Of a stretch of DNA of 64,000 nucleotides, positions 54,841 through 63,932 are shown piece after piece. Source of the stretch: Halanaerobacter jeridensis (lineage in GTDB: Bacteria > Bacillota > Halanaerobiia > Halobacteroidales > Halobacteroidaceae). The first letter of the stretch is position 1, and each line of letters opens with the position of its first letter. The stretch covers positions 62,001 to 126,000 of the forward strand of contig NZ_JAFBDQ010000003.1 of the NCBI RefSeq assembly GCF_016908315.1, written 5' to 3'. The position numbers and the translations under genes were made by a program. The notes beneath the pieces are model-generated. The model was not told where the DNA came from and searched no databases. It was given only the letters and a program-made list of their open reading frames with translations.

Positions 54841-56010
54841 TTAATAGGTCAAGGTATCATCATCTGGATTATAATCAGTATTAGAATCTTCTTCTAATTG
54901 AATCCCTTCTGTTCCTTGTTCCTGTTCTTCCTCTTCTTGTTCTTCTGTCTCCTCTTGTAGTTTATTAATTTTATCAAGCAAATCGTTATACTTTCTTTTT
55001 AATTGTTTCAACTTACGAGTTTGATCATCTATTTTTTCAGATTGTTGTTCTAATCGCTCTTTATATTCAGTTACTTCTATATTTTTAGCTAGCTCTTTTG
55101 CTTTAGATTTATAATCCACATTTAGATTATCTTTTTGGTCAGTTAACTGATAAGCACTGACAACTAAACGATTAATTTCCTTCTTTCGTTCTTTATTTGC
55201 TTCATAAGCAGCTACAGAAATATAATAAAAGTAAGAAGGATAATTAATATATGAACTATTAACTCGTGGAATATAAATCTTTTGCCCAGGATAAATTAAA
55301 TTAGGATTTTCAATGTGACTATTTACTTCAATTAATAATGATACAGGCAAATTATAATTACTAGCTATATCAGATAATGTATCTCTCTTTTTAGCTTTTA
55401 TTACAAATAGATTATTAAACTCTTTAACTCCTAAAGTTAAATTCAAATATTGGTTAATATGTTGCAAAGTTAAATCGCGCTGTAAACTATTTAACTTTGC
55501 TTGAGCAGGTAAATCACCACTAGATATTTGTTCTACTGTATTTGCATTTGGCTGACCTACATCAGGAATCTGATTAATATCAAATTCTACAGGAGGTAAG
55601 TTAGCTAATAAATAATTAGTTAATCCTAATAATGTATCTACTTTTCTTTTAGCTTCTAAGCCATAACTATCTGCTTCTGTTTTAAATTGCTCTCGTCTAT
55701 CCTGATTAGTTAAAGGAAGTGCTTTTTGTCCTTCTGAAATATATTCCTTTATTTCTAAATTACTCTTGAGCTCAGCAGTTATTAAGATACTTTTTAAATA
55801 AATAGCCTTAGCCAAATATTCAGAATAAGGTAAATCATCTAATAATATTTGGTCTAAGTACTGCTTTGTCTGCTGCAAATCTTTTTGTTGCAGAGATTGT
55901 ACTGCTAGACTATAATTTTGTAGAGCAGTATTAGTAGCAGCTTCTACCTGGGAAGTAATAAAAACTGACATAATTAATAATATTAAAATAACAGTTATTT
56001 TCTTTAACAT
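54841..56010 (-). CDS. Secreted LysM-domain coiled-coil protein
   Basis: A 389-aa exported protein. Signal peptide: ITVILILLIMSVFITSQVEAAT. The first half is helical (TPR-like). A LysM domain (about 205-255) carries KKRDTLSDIASNYNLPVSLL and NPNLIYPGQKIYIPRV. The C-terminal ~110 residues are a coiled coil followed by a Glu/Gln-rich low-complexity tail. LysM suggests binding to peptidoglycan. ATG 56010 is chosen because GGGAG precedes it; the frame extends to 56028 without an RBS. No catalytic domain is present. Confidence 0.8.
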   Translation of the reverse strand: MLKKITVILILLIMSVFITSQVEAATNTALQNYSLAVQSLQQKDLQQTKQYLDQILLDDLPYSEYLAKAIYLKSILITAELKSNLEIKEYISEGQKALPLTNQDRREQFKTEADSYGLEAKRKVDTLLGLTNYLLANLPPVEFDINQIPDVGQPNANTVEQISSGDLPAQAKLNSLQRDLTLQHINQYLNLTLGVKEFNNLFVIKAKKRDTLSDIASNYNLPVSLLIEVNSHIENPNLIYPGQKIYIPRVNSSYINYPSYFYYISVAAYEANKERKKEINRLVVSAYQLTDQKDNLNVDYKSKAKELAKNIEVTEYKERLEQQSEKIDDQTRKLKQLKRKYNDLLDKINKLQEETEEQEEEEQEQGTEGIQLEEDSNTDYNPDDDTLTY

Positions 56011-56115
56011 TGCAGCTCCCCTCCTCATTTCCTATAAAACAATCTCTATCAGCCATATATATTAATTATTCTTAATAAAAATCAGTTTTCCTCTAGTTCA
56101 AATAAAATTTAGTTT

Positions 56116-56415
56116 TTATTTGACTAATTTTTTCTTTTTCATTAACTTAATTGCTTTATCAGAATCATCAGTTACTACAAAAACTTCTTGAATAGAGGCA
56201 CTATTTTTAGCTAAAATTTTAATACCACTTGGGGTATCATATTTTAATTTTAAATGAGGCTCCATACCACTACCACTACGTTGATTTATACGACCAGGAA
56301 TTACACTTTTAATCACAGATAATTTTGCTAGATTTTCTAACAAAGGCAAAATATCTTCAATGATAGTATGTTCCTGCTTGATTTTATTAGTTCGATATTT
56401 ATTAGATTTAGCCAT
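56116..56415 (-). CDS. DUF2103-like small protein
   Basis: A 99-aa basic protein with no membrane helix. The segment VIPGRINQRSGSGMEPHLK followed by GIKILAKNSASIQEVFVVT resembles DUF2103 proteins, described as predicted metal-binding. The biochemical role is unknown. It has a good RBS (AGGAGG) and lies between the LysM gene and a perfect-palindrome terminator. It could also be a nucleic-acid-binding protein; I cannot decide. Confidence 0.55.
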   Translation of the reverse strand: MAKSNKYRTNKIKQEHTIIEDILPLLENLAKLSVIKSVIPGRINQRSGSGMEPHLKLKYDTPSGIKILAKNSASIQEVFVVTDDSDKAIKLMKKKKLVK

Positions 56416-56510
56416 TTTATTACACCTCCTAGTTTAACTTGTATAATTCTTAACATTTATAATTATATAATAAATTTATTAAATATCCAAACACTAATCC
56501 CTAAAACAGA

Positions 56511-56570
56511 AACAAGTAATGAGTAAAAAATAACAAGTTAAAATCTTTAAAGACCAAAAAATTTAAAAAT
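56511..56570. repeat. AGTAATGAGTAA-type repeat, single arm (copy D)
   Basis: ACAAGTAATGAGTAAAAAATAACAAG and the following CTTTAAAGACCAAAAAATTT resemble the arms of copies A-C. No right arm is present. Confidence 0.4.
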
Positions 56571-56575
56571 AAAAC

Positions 56576-56615
56576 AACAAGTGAAAGCACCAGAATTCTG
56601 GTGCTTTCACTTGTT
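56576..56615 (-). terminator. 40-base perfect palindrome after argH
   Basis: AACAAGTGAAAGCACCAG and its exact complement surround an AATT centre. A second hairpin (GTGTTTTC/GAAAACAC, about 56630-56652) lies between it and the argH stop. The pair probably ends the arg transcript. On the minus strand the palindrome is followed by TTTTATTTT. Confidence 0.75.
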
Positions 56616-56706
56616 AATTGCTCCCTCCGTGTTTTCAAAATTCAGAAAACACTCCGTGCAGCCCTACTCTCTTTACTTTTTGCCTTATTAGTTGCCCAAT
56701 CTATAT

Positions 56707-58110
56707 TCAGCAATCTCCCCAAATTTCACTACTGGCTTCACTTGTTACTAATTCTTTTTCCTCTTGTATCACTTTAAGAACTTCTTTCTTAGCTGGTCCA
56801 CCAATTGTATCTCGAGCATCAACACAGTTCTCAATAGTAATCGCATCATAAATATCGGAACTAAATACATCAGAAAACTCCTGCCATTTATTTAAAGATA
56901 ACTCTGCTAATTTTTTATTATGTTTATCACAATAAAGCACAGCTTTTCCTACAATTTCATGAGCTTCCCTGAATGGAATTCCATTATCCACTAAATAATC
57001 TGCTACATCAGTAGCATTAACAAAACCTCGTTCAGTAGATTCTTTCATATTATCCTTTTTAAATTCAGTATTATTTAACATCCGGGCCATTAGTTCTAAA
57101 GTCTTTTTTAGGGTATCTACAGTATCAAACAATCCTTCTTTATCTTCCTGCATATCCTTATTATAAGCTAATGGTAATCCCTTCATAGTAGTTAATAACT
57201 GCATTAAATGTCCATAAACACGGCCTGTTTTACCTCGAATCAACTCTGGAATATCAGGATTTTTCTTCTGCGGCATAATACTACTTCCAGTACAAAATGC
57301 ATCAGAAATCTCAATAAAATCAAATTCTGAGGATGACCATAAAATCAATTCTTCACTAAAGCGGCTTAAATGCATCATAATCGTCGAAGCAGCACTTAAA
57401 AATTCAATCACAAAATCTCGCTCACTAACTGCATCCAGACTATTTTGACTAACTGAATTAAATTCTAATTCCTGCGCTACAAATTCTCTATCAATATCAA
57501 ATTTAGTTCCCGCTAATGCTCCAGAACCTAAAGGCAAGACATTAACACGTTGATAGCAATCCTCTAAACGCTCATAATCACGTTTTAGCTTTTGTTGATA
57601 AGCTACTAAGTGATGGGCCAAGCGAATTGGCTGAGCGCGCTGCAAATGAGTATAGCCCGGCATTATAATATCTATATGTTCTTCACCTAAACTTAATAAA
57701 ACATCCTGCAGTTGCTGTAATAACCCTTGTACTTGTTTAATCTGGTCTCTTAAGTATAATCTAATATCTAAAGCTACTTGATCATTTCTACTACGAGCAG
57801 TATGTAATTTACCTCCGACTGATCCAATCTTCTCTGTCAATTTATGTTCAATATTCATATGAATATCTTCTAACTCAACACTAAATTCAAACTCTCCCTC
57901 TTCTATTTCAGACAAAATTTCTTCTAATCCTGCGATTATTTTATTTTTATCAGTTTCAGTTATAATATCACACTTAGCTAACATTTTAGCATGAGCAATG
58001 CTACCTTCAATATCATATTTATATAATTTATAATCAAATCCAATCGAGGCATTAAATTCTTCTACCAATTTATCCGTATCATCTTCAAATCTTCCCGACC
58101 ATAATTTCAT
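56707..58110 (-). CDS. argH: Argininosuccinate lyase
   Basis: Last step of arginine synthesis: argininosuccinate to arginine and fumarate. It is 467 aa, with signature motifs [18 protein letters not shown]-like ([11 protein letters not shown]), and the [12 protein letters not shown] loop. It is the third gene of argG-GNAT-argH on the minus strand, under the upstream ArgR-like site. Confidence 0.97.
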   Translation of the reverse strand: MKLWSGRFEDDTDKLVEEFNASIGFDYKLYKYDIEGSIAHAKMLAKCDIITETDKNKIIAGLEEILSEIEEGEFEFSVELEDIHMNIEHKLTEKIGSVGGKLHTARSRNDQVALDIRLYLRDQIKQVQGLLQQLQDVLLSLGEEHIDIIMPGYTHLQRAQPIRLAHHLVAYQQKLKRDYERLEDCYQRVNVLPLGSGALAGTKFDIDREFVAQELEFNSVSQNSLDAVSERDFVIEFLSAASTIMMHLSRFSEELILWSSSEFDFIEISDAFCTGSSIMPQKKNPDIPELIRGKTGRVYGHLMQLLTTMKGLPLAYNKDMQEDKEGLFDTVDTLKKTLELMARMLNNTEFKKDNMKESTERGFVNATDVADYLVDNGIPFREAHEIVGKAVLYCDKHNKKLAELSLNKWQEFSDVFSSDIYDAITIENCVDARDTIGGPAKKEVLKVIQEEKELVTSEASSEIWGDC

Positions 58111-58133
58111 TTTACCACCCCATAATTGATGAT

Positions 58134-58598
58134 TTACAATTGCTTCTTTAGCTCTACCCTAGTATAATCTTCATCTTCCCTTATTTCTTCTATTTCATAT
58201 CCTAAGCGTTGATAAAAATGTAGTAACTTCTTCTTCTGATAAGCTGAAATTAGTGTTATTTCTTGCCCTCCAGAAGCTTTAACTCGCTTTTCTACTTCCT
58301 TAATTAATTTCTTTCCAATATTCTTACCCGCAAATTTATTTAATACTCCTAATCTACCTAAATGATACTCTTTTTCATTTATAGAATAAAATCTAACTGA
58401 ACCTGCTGCCATACCATCAACATAAGCAATCAATACTTCTTTATTTTTTATATCCTCTTTTACATCTATCTTACTTTCTTGTAAAGCAGGAACTAAAGAA
58501 GAAAAAGCAGGGCCAAGATAATCTTGGAAAGCCTGCTTAGTAATTTGATATACTAAGTCACTATCTTCAACCCCTGCTGTTTCTATTTTAATCTCCAT
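58134..58598 (-). CDS. GNAT-family N-acetyltransferase
   Basis: A 154-aa acetyltransferase with the acetyl-CoA loop [18 protein letters not shown], as in GNAT proteins. It lies between argG and argH, 23 bases before argH. The substrate is unknown; location in the arg operon hints at a role near arginine metabolism (for example an ArgA-like step), but the sequence does not prove it. Confidence 0.8.
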   Translation of the reverse strand: MEIKIETAGVEDSDLVYQITKQAFQDYLGPAFSSLVPALQESKIDVKEDIKNKEVLIAYVDGMAAGSVRFYSINEKEYHLGRLGVLNKFAGKNIGKKLIKEVEKRVKASGGQEITLISAYQKKKLLHFYQRLGYEIEEIREDEDYTRVELKKQL

Positions 58599-58670
58599 TC
58601 TTAATACTCTCCCTTAATAATTAGCAATTTACAATTGATAATTAAAATCAACAACATACAATCAAAACCT

Positions 58671-58691
58671 AGCCTTGGCAGTGCCAAGGCT
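58671..58691. repeat. Hairpin within the arg operon
   Basis: AGCCTTGGCA and its complement flank a single G. It lies in the 170-base gap between argG and the GNAT gene, next to AATTGATAATT-type repeats. Position suggests a processed or attenuating RNA hairpin, but there is no T-run. Confidence 0.45.
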
Positions 58692-58767
58692 CTACAATAG
58701 TTATAATCCTCATAAGACTGGGGTTTCCGGTTTTGCTGGTTTTACTGCTCTTCACTCTTCACTATTC

Positions 58768-59973
58768 CTACTCGTTATGAACTCGGCCATTAACTTTTAA
58801 CGGCAGTCCAAATAATTCAATAAATCCTTCTGCAGATTCATGTTTGAACTCATCAGATTTATCATAAGTAGCTAATTCTTCTTGATAAAGAGACTGATCA
58901 GATTCTCGACCTACTACTTGACAATTACCTTTGAATAATTTCACTTTAACAGTTCCCGTTACATACTTCTGCGTCTCTTCAATAAAAGCATCTAATGCTT
59001 TACGCAATGGAGAGAACCACTGTCCATAATATACTAACTCAGCATATTTTTGTGCTACTTGGTCTTTATAATGAGCTGTCTCACGATCAAGTACCATATC
59101 TTCTAACTGCCCATGAGCTGTTAATAATACTGTAGCAGCAGGAGCTTCATAAATCTCACGTGATTTAATTCCTACTAAGCGGTTTTCTACCATATCAACT
59201 CGTCCCACACCATGTTTAGCAGCAATATCATTCAACTGCTCTACCAATTCTACTGGGCCAAGCTCTTGCCCATTTAAACTAACTGGTTCTCCCTGTTCAA
59301 AGCCGACTTCTACATATTCAGGGTCATCAGGAGTATCTTCTAAATGATTTGTAATTTGATAAACTTCTTTTGGCGGTTCCACAGTTGGATCTTCTAATTC
59401 TCCGCACTCAATACTAATTCCCCATAAGTTACGATCTATACTATAAGGATTTTCTTTAGTAGCACTTACTTCAATTCCTGTTTTATTAGCATAATCAATC
59501 TGTTCACCTCGAGAACCAAACTCCCATTCTCTAAGTGGAGCTACAATATCAATTCCTGGTGCTAATGCCTGGAAAGAAACATCAAATCTTACTTGATCAT
59601 TACCTTTTCCAGTACAACCATGTGCTACAGCATCTGCACCTTCCTCTTTAGCAACTTCAATCATACGTTTAGCAATCAACGGACGCGAATAAGCTGTAGC
59701 TAAAGGATACTTACCTTCATATAATGCCCCAGCCTTCAATCCTTTAAACGCATATTCTCTTAAAAATTCTTCCTGTAAATCATCAACATATGTCTCTACT
59801 GCTCCAGTCTTAATTGCTTTTTCTTTAACTGGCTCTAATGGTTCGTTCTGTCCTACATCTGCTGAATAAGCTACTACCTCTACATCATAAGTATCTTGTA
59901 ACCATTTAATTGCAATTGAAGTATCTAATCCTCCTGAATAAGCTAACACTACTTTTTCAATATCTTTTTTCAT
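58768..59973 (-). CDS. argG: Argininosuccinate synthase
   Basis: Joins citrulline and aspartate with ATP. It is 401 aa, with P-loop AYSGGLDTSIAIKWL and typical motifs HGCTGKGNDQVRFD, NPYSIDRNLWG and YEAPAATVLL. The start follows AAGGAGG. It is the first gene of the arg operon. Confidence 0.97.
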   Translation of the reverse strand: MKKDIEKVVLAYSGGLDTSIAIKWLQDTYDVEVVAYSADVGQNEPLEPVKEKAIKTGAVETYVDDLQEEFLREYAFKGLKAGALYEGKYPLATAYSRPLIAKRMIEVAKEEGADAVAHGCTGKGNDQVRFDVSFQALAPGIDIVAPLREWEFGSRGEQIDYANKTGIEVSATKENPYSIDRNLWGISIECGELEDPTVEPPKEVYQITNHLEDTPDDPEYVEVGFEQGEPVSLNGQELGPVELVEQLNDIAAKHGVGRVDMVENRLVGIKSREIYEAPAATVLLTAHGQLEDMVLDRETAHYKDQVAQKYAELVYYGQWFSPLRKALDAFIEETQKYVTGTVKVKLFKGNCQVVGRESDQSLYQEELATYDKSDEFKHESAEGFIELFGLPLKVNGRVHNE

Positions 59974-60018
59974 TTAATAAAGCCTCCTTGTCTAATATAT
60001 AACTGTTTATTATTTACT

Positions 60019-60055
60019 TGTTTATAATTATACATACATTTGTATAATAATACAA
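60019..60055. promoter_or_regulatory. Tandem ArgR-like operator
   Basis: TGTTTATAATTATACA (60019-60034) and TTGTATAATAATACAA (60040-60055) are two AT-rich palindromes starting 21 bases apart, two helical turns. This is the spacing of paired ARG boxes bound by an ArgR hexamer. They lie about 45-80 bases upstream of argG. The assignment rests on pattern and position. Confidence 0.55.
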
Positions 60056-60231
60056 GAAAAAATTAAAATTCCTCAGTTAAGCTTACTATAGTTAATAATT
60101 CAAGACCAACTTAATAAATCCTTTTATATTTAAAAAGCAAATTCGAAAATTTGCAAATTAATTTTTCTATGATATTCTTTAAAAGAACATAGAATTGAAA
60201 TAGGATTTGCGCAAGGAGGATATTGCTAAAT

Positions 60232-60885
60232 ATGAATAAAGGAGAGGATAATGTGATAGTCCTAGGTGGAATGATTGGAGTCGGTAAAACAACATATGCT
60301 GAAATGATAGCTCAACATTTAGATAGTAAAGTTTTTTATGAATCTGTAGATGATAATCGTTTATTGGAAAAATTCTATGACAATAAAAAAAGGTGGGCTT
60401 TCGCTCTGCAGATCAACTTTTTAAATCATCGTTTTCGAGCTATAAAAAAAGCTCTACAAGATAAAAACAATGTCTTAGACCGTTCTATTTATGAAGATGC
60501 CTTGTTTGCTCGTATAAATTATGAAGATGGCAATATGAGTCAAGCTGAGTTTGACTGCTATTTAGATTTATTAAATAATATGATGGAAGAAATTGAAGGA
60601 ATGCCTAAAAAGGCACCTGATTTGTTTATTTACTTACAGGCTTCTTTCTCTACAATTGAGAGAAGAATTAAAGAAAGAGGAAGAGAATACGAACAGTTCG
60701 AAAACAATCCAGAACTAGAAAATTATATGAGAAATTTACACAGTAGATATGATGATTGGGTTTTTGATCATTATGATGCTTCAGAAGTTTTAACTATTAA
60801 TGCTGATAAATACGATATTACTAATCAGCAAGATGAAGAAGAAGTATTAGATATCATTGATCAGAAACTAAGTGAAACTTTATAG
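60232..60885 (+). CDS. Deoxynucleoside kinase
   Basis: Phosphorylates deoxynucleosides for salvage (dAK/dGK/dCK family). It is 217 aa from ATG 60232, with P-loop GGMIGVGKTTYA, DRSIYED and the ERRIKERGREYE region. Three starts are possible: TTG 60223, ATG 60232 and an internal GTG with its own GGAGAGG. ATG is preferred. The final codons and stop (ending AACTTTATAG) match the repeat element that follows, so the original C-terminus may have been replaced. Confidence 0.88.
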   Translation: MNKGEDNVIVLGGMIGVGKTTYAEMIAQHLDSKVFYESVDDNRLLEKFYDNKKRWAFALQINFLNHRFRAIKKALQDKNNVLDRSIYEDALFARINYEDGNMSQAEFDCYLDLLNNMMEEIEGMPKKAPDLFIYLQASFSTIERRIKERGREYEQFENNPELENYMRNLHSRYDDWVFDHYDASEVLTINADKYDITNQQDEEEVLDIIDQKLSETL

Positions 60886-61223
60886 CTAGAAGTAAGTAGC
60901 TAGAAGCTAGTAGTTAAAAACATAAAATCAAAACCAAGAGGCACAATCAAAAAATAAGTAACCTCACTTTAAGATAATCCCTGACCCCACTATTAAAGTA
61001 AAACTATAATTAGATGGCTGAGCAAGTTTTTCGTAGTGGCATTAAATTTAGGATGTTAATGAGTCTTAATGAAGTGAAAGTAAAATCAATTTTGTATTAC
61101 TTAATTTCCAATTTAAATTAAGTGAAATTGATTTTACTTGAACGAATTTTAGACGAATCATCCTAAATTTCTGAACGAAGAAATGCTTGCTCAGCCATCT
61201 AGAAGTTACACTTTATATAGATA
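60870..61223. repeat. MITE-like element, copy 3, with nested palindrome
   Basis: The left part (AGTGAAACTTTATAGCTAGAAGTAAGTAGC) matches the right end of copy 1 in reverse complement. The middle matches copy 2 in reverse complement over about 130 bases. The right end is CACTTTATATAGATA (61209-61223). The 23-base hairpin of copy 2 is split at its loop by an insertion of roughly 130 bases (about 61033-61177), itself palindromic: AAATTTAGGATG with CATCCTAAATTT, and GTAAAATCAATTT with AAATTGATTTTAC. Two hairpins are thus nested. Confidence 0.75.
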
Positions 61224-61992
61224 CTTCCCCATTAATCCCAATCGTCTTCACTTCTAATTCCAAATCAGAATTTGCTTTATCTAAAGCTTGTTCTGCTATT
61301 TGCACCATTCCCCCACAACAAGGAACTTCCATCCGCAAAATCTTAATACTATTCAAATCATTCTCTTTTATAATTGACGCTAATTTATTGACATGGCTTT
61401 GAGCATCATCAAGTTTAGGGCAACCCATTGCTACTGCTTTACCTTTCAATTCTTGTTGATAATTACCATAAGCTACTGGGACACAATCAGCTGTGATTAA
61501 TAAATCTGCTTCAGAAAAATAAGGGGCATGAGGTGATAATAGGTCAATTTGTACAGGCCATTGTTCTAATTGTGATTTAACTTCCCCTACCTTATCATCA
61601 TTATTAGATTTTTCGTTTTTATTCATCATCTTCATTCTACTACCAGGACAGCCTCCACTATGATGTCCATGTTGATGTTGATGACTTGTTTCTTCTGCTG
61701 CATGTTCTTCTTGAGCCTGTATCATTTCTTTTGCTGCTTCTTCCCCTCTTAAGTTTTCTACGTGTTCTTTAGTTGCTTCTAAATCAAATTCTTCTGCTTT
61801 TCGTTCTTCAATTTTTAATGCTCCGGTTGGGCATTCGCCAATACAATCACCGAAACCATCACAGAATTGTTCATTAACTAATTTAGCTACTCCATCAACA
61901 ATTTGTAGTGCTCCTTCATGACAACCAGTAACACAATTTCCACATCCATTACATTTTTCTTCATCAATATTGATTATTTTTCTTGTTTTCAT
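61213..61992 (-). CDS. Ferredoxin-like iron-sulfur protein with His-rich linker
   Basis: A 259-aa protein. The first cluster motif CNGCGNCVTGC is complete. The second reads CDGFGDCIGECP, with Phe where the second Cys would be, a variant seen in this family. A His-rich linker (SHQHQHGHH) and Cys motifs CPG, AMGCPKLDD and PCCGG follow. Probably an electron-transfer or metal-handling oxidoreductase. Its last three codons and stop lie within the MITE end, so its C-terminus was formed by the insertion. An FNR-like site lies about 130 bases upstream. Confidence 0.75.
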   Translation of the reverse strand: MKTRKIINIDEEKCNGCGNCVTGCHEGALQIVDGVAKLVNEQFCDGFGDCIGECPTGALKIEERKAEEFDLEATKEHVENLRGEEAAKEMIQAQEEHAAEETSHQHQHGHHSGGCPGSRMKMMNKNEKSNNDDKVGEVKSQLEQWPVQIDLLSPHAPYFSEADLLITADCVPVAYGNYQQELKGKAVAMGCPKLDDAQSHVNKLASIIKENDLNSIKILRMEVPCCGGMVQIAEQALDKANSDLELEVKTIGINGEVSI

Positions 61993-62122
61993 TATTATCT
62001 CTCCCTTCTATTTATTATTTATTTAATTCAATTAGGTAAATTGTAATTTAACTTTGCAACTTAATTAACTACTAACTTTTTCTCTCTACTAATACTATAT
62101 CCTTTTTTATTTTAATTTGCTA

Positions 62123-62134
62123 TGATATATATCA
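62123..62134. promoter_or_regulatory. FNR/CRP-like palindrome upstream of the iron-sulfur gene
   Basis: TGATATATATCA is a perfect 12-base palindrome with flanks approaching TTGAT-N4-ATCAA. It lies upstream of the minus-strand iron-sulfur gene and just after the terminator of the 27-aa gene. A CRP/FNR-type regulator responding to oxygen or redox is plausible. Confidence 0.3.
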
Positions 62135-62150
62135 CAACTAATAAAATCAT

Positions 62151-62174
62151 AAAAAAAAGCCCCGTTATGGGGCT
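62151..62174 (-). terminator. Terminator after the 27-aa membrane peptide gene
   Basis: AGCCCC pairs with GGGGCT around GTTAT, followed on the minus strand by eight T. Confidence 0.85.
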
Positions 62175-62189
62175 GAACAATTTTATTAT

Positions 62190-62273
62190 TTACCAAGCAC
62201 AGAAGCAGCATAAGATTAAAATTAAAAAGAAAAAGCATAAATAATCACTACCATAACGTCCGCAACTTCCCAT
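62190..62273 (-). CDS. 27-aa membrane peptide, YjcZ-like
   Basis: Translates as MGSCGRYGSDYLCFFFLILI and ends LCCFCAW: a short Gly/Tyr-rich head and one hydrophobic helix with five cysteines in all. RBS GGGAGTGAG and a tight downstream terminator mark a real transcription unit. Very small hydrophobic peptides of this build (YjcZ type) are found in spore-forming Firmicutes; homology is by resemblance only. Confidence 0.55.
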   Translation of the reverse strand: MGSCGRYGSDYLCFFFLILILCCFCAW

Positions 62274-62342
62274 TATTCTCACTCCCTTTTATAGTTTTAC
62301 TATAATATATGTCAGGAGCTAAATTTTTGTTAAAAATAAAAA

Positions 62343-62368
62343 AACAGGGCCGAAACATTGACCCTGTT
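62343..62368 (-). terminator. Terminator after the chemoreceptor-hemerythrin gene
   Basis: AACAGGG (62343-62349) pairs with CCCTGTT (62362-62368), followed on the minus strand by a T-rich stretch. Confidence 0.75.
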
Positions 62369-62381
62369 GCTAATAAAAGCA

Positions 62382-63932
62382 TTATGCTTTTGTTTGATTA
62401 ATGTGCTCACCTAATTTTTGGTCAATACCTTTCACATGGTCAACTAACCATTCGGTAATTCGTTTATTAAACTTCATCATCTGAGCAGTATCTACATCTC
62501 CAGATTCAAAGTCATTTTTGAAATCAGAAATTTCTTGAACAAAACCATCGTGGATTTCTTTATGAGTTTCATAATGAGGATAATTATACTTTTGCTGTAA
62601 TTCCTGCTCATCATTAAAGTGTTTAACAGTATAATCTTCTAAAAACTCTAATGTATCAGCTATTTTCTCTTCCCCTTTATTTTCTTTATTAGCTTTAATT
62701 AAATCATTGATTCGTTTAAATAATTCTTTATGCTGCTCATCAATCAAATCCACACCAACTAAATAACTATCATCCCATTGGAAGACCTCACTTCCACTAA
62801 TTTGATCACCAGCTTCATGAATTAGATTAGTTACTCTTTTACTCATTTCTGCTAAATCATTTGAAGAATCATTTACTACTTCAAAGATATTAGTTATAGT
62901 TCGAGATTCTTCCATTAACTGGTCACTATTTTGAGCTAAATCTTGAGCTGCATCAGCTGTTTGTTCAATCATTTTAGCAACCTCTTGACTAGCTTCCTCA
63001 ATTTCATAGAAAACTTCATCTGTTTCTTGAGCTATTTCTTTACCAGCTTTAGCTTTTTGGTCAACCTGTTTAATTGCTTCTAAACCTTGGTCAGATTTAT
63101 CTTGAGTAGCATTTACAATTTCTATAATGTCACTTGTAGCATCAGAAGTTTCTTCAGCTAATTCTCTAATTTCCTCAGCCACAACCGCAAAACCTTGTCC
63201 ATGTTCTCCTGCTCTTGCTGCCTCAATTGCTGCATTTAAAGCTAATAAATTAGTCTGTTCAGCAATATTAGTAATCAGTTCAATAATTTCTCCAATCCGT
63301 TCTGTATTCTGATTTAAATCCTTCATAATATCTACTGTAGAATCTACTGAATCATTAATAGATTGAATATTAGATATTGTCTCTTCAATATTTTCTCTTC
63401 CCATTTGTGTCTGCGATGTAGCCTCTTCAGCAAAACCTGTCACCTCTTCAGCACTAGCAGATATCTTTTGAATATGTTCAGTCATATTTTCTACTAATTG
63501 ATTAGTAGAATGAATAGTTTCATTCCCTTCCTGCGAAGAAGCAGACATTTCTTCACTGTAAATAGATAAATTACCTAATTCTCTTCTGATTTCATCAATC
63601 ACTTCTTCATTGTCAGAACTAGAATAATTTTTCATTTCAGAAATTAATAATCCAAACTCATCTGAACTTGCTTCAATTTCCTCTTGCTCATCATTAAGCC
63701 AATCAATAATGCTATGAATTTGATTAGTAACTAACTTATTAAAAAGTAATTCAGATAATGCTAAAACAATTACTATTTCTATTATCTTAGAAACATAAGT
63801 CATCAAAGCAGAACCAAGAAAAACATTTAAAAAACCATTAATTATGTTAGCAATTGGAATAGTAATTAACATTATTAATATTAAAGCTATTCCAAATTTG
63901 AAACTTAATTTAGATTTTGTCTTTTTATTCAC
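62382..63932 (-). CDS. Chemoreceptor fused to a C-terminal hemerythrin domain
   Basis: About 516 aa. Two adjacent helices lie at the N-terminus with almost no external loop, so sensing is internal. The signalling domain has the hairpin tip [25 protein letters not shown]. The C-terminal ~130 residues are a bacteriohemerythrin: [38 protein letters not shown] and DHVKG, giving the His/Glu/Asp ligands of a di-iron oxygen site. It likely senses oxygen or redox state for aerotaxis in an anaerobe. Start GTG 63932 is preferred over GTG 63941, which directly abuts the AGGGA site. Confidence 0.9.
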   Translation of the reverse strand: MNKKTKSKLSFKFGIALILIMLITIPIANIINGFLNVFLGSALMTYVSKIIEIVIVLALSELLFNKLVTNQIHSIIDWLNDEQEEIEASSDEFGLLISEMKNYSSSDNEEVIDEIRRELGNLSIYSEEMSASSQEGNETIHSTNQLVENMTEHIQKISASAEEVTGFAEEATSQTQMGRENIEETISNIQSINDSVDSTVDIMKDLNQNTERIGEIIELITNIAEQTNLLALNAAIEAARAGEHGQGFAVVAEEIRELAEETSDATSDIIEIVNATQDKSDQGLEAIKQVDQKAKAGKEIAQETDEVFYEIEEASQEVAKMIEQTADAAQDLAQNSDQLMEESRTITNIFEVVNDSSNDLAEMSKRVTNLIHEAGDQISGSEVFQWDDSYLVGVDLIDEQHKELFKRINDLIKANKENKGEEKIADTLEFLEDYTVKHFNDEQELQQKYNYPHYETHKEIHDGFVQEISDFKNDFESGDVDTAQMMKFNKRITEWLVDHVKGIDQKLGEHINQTKA

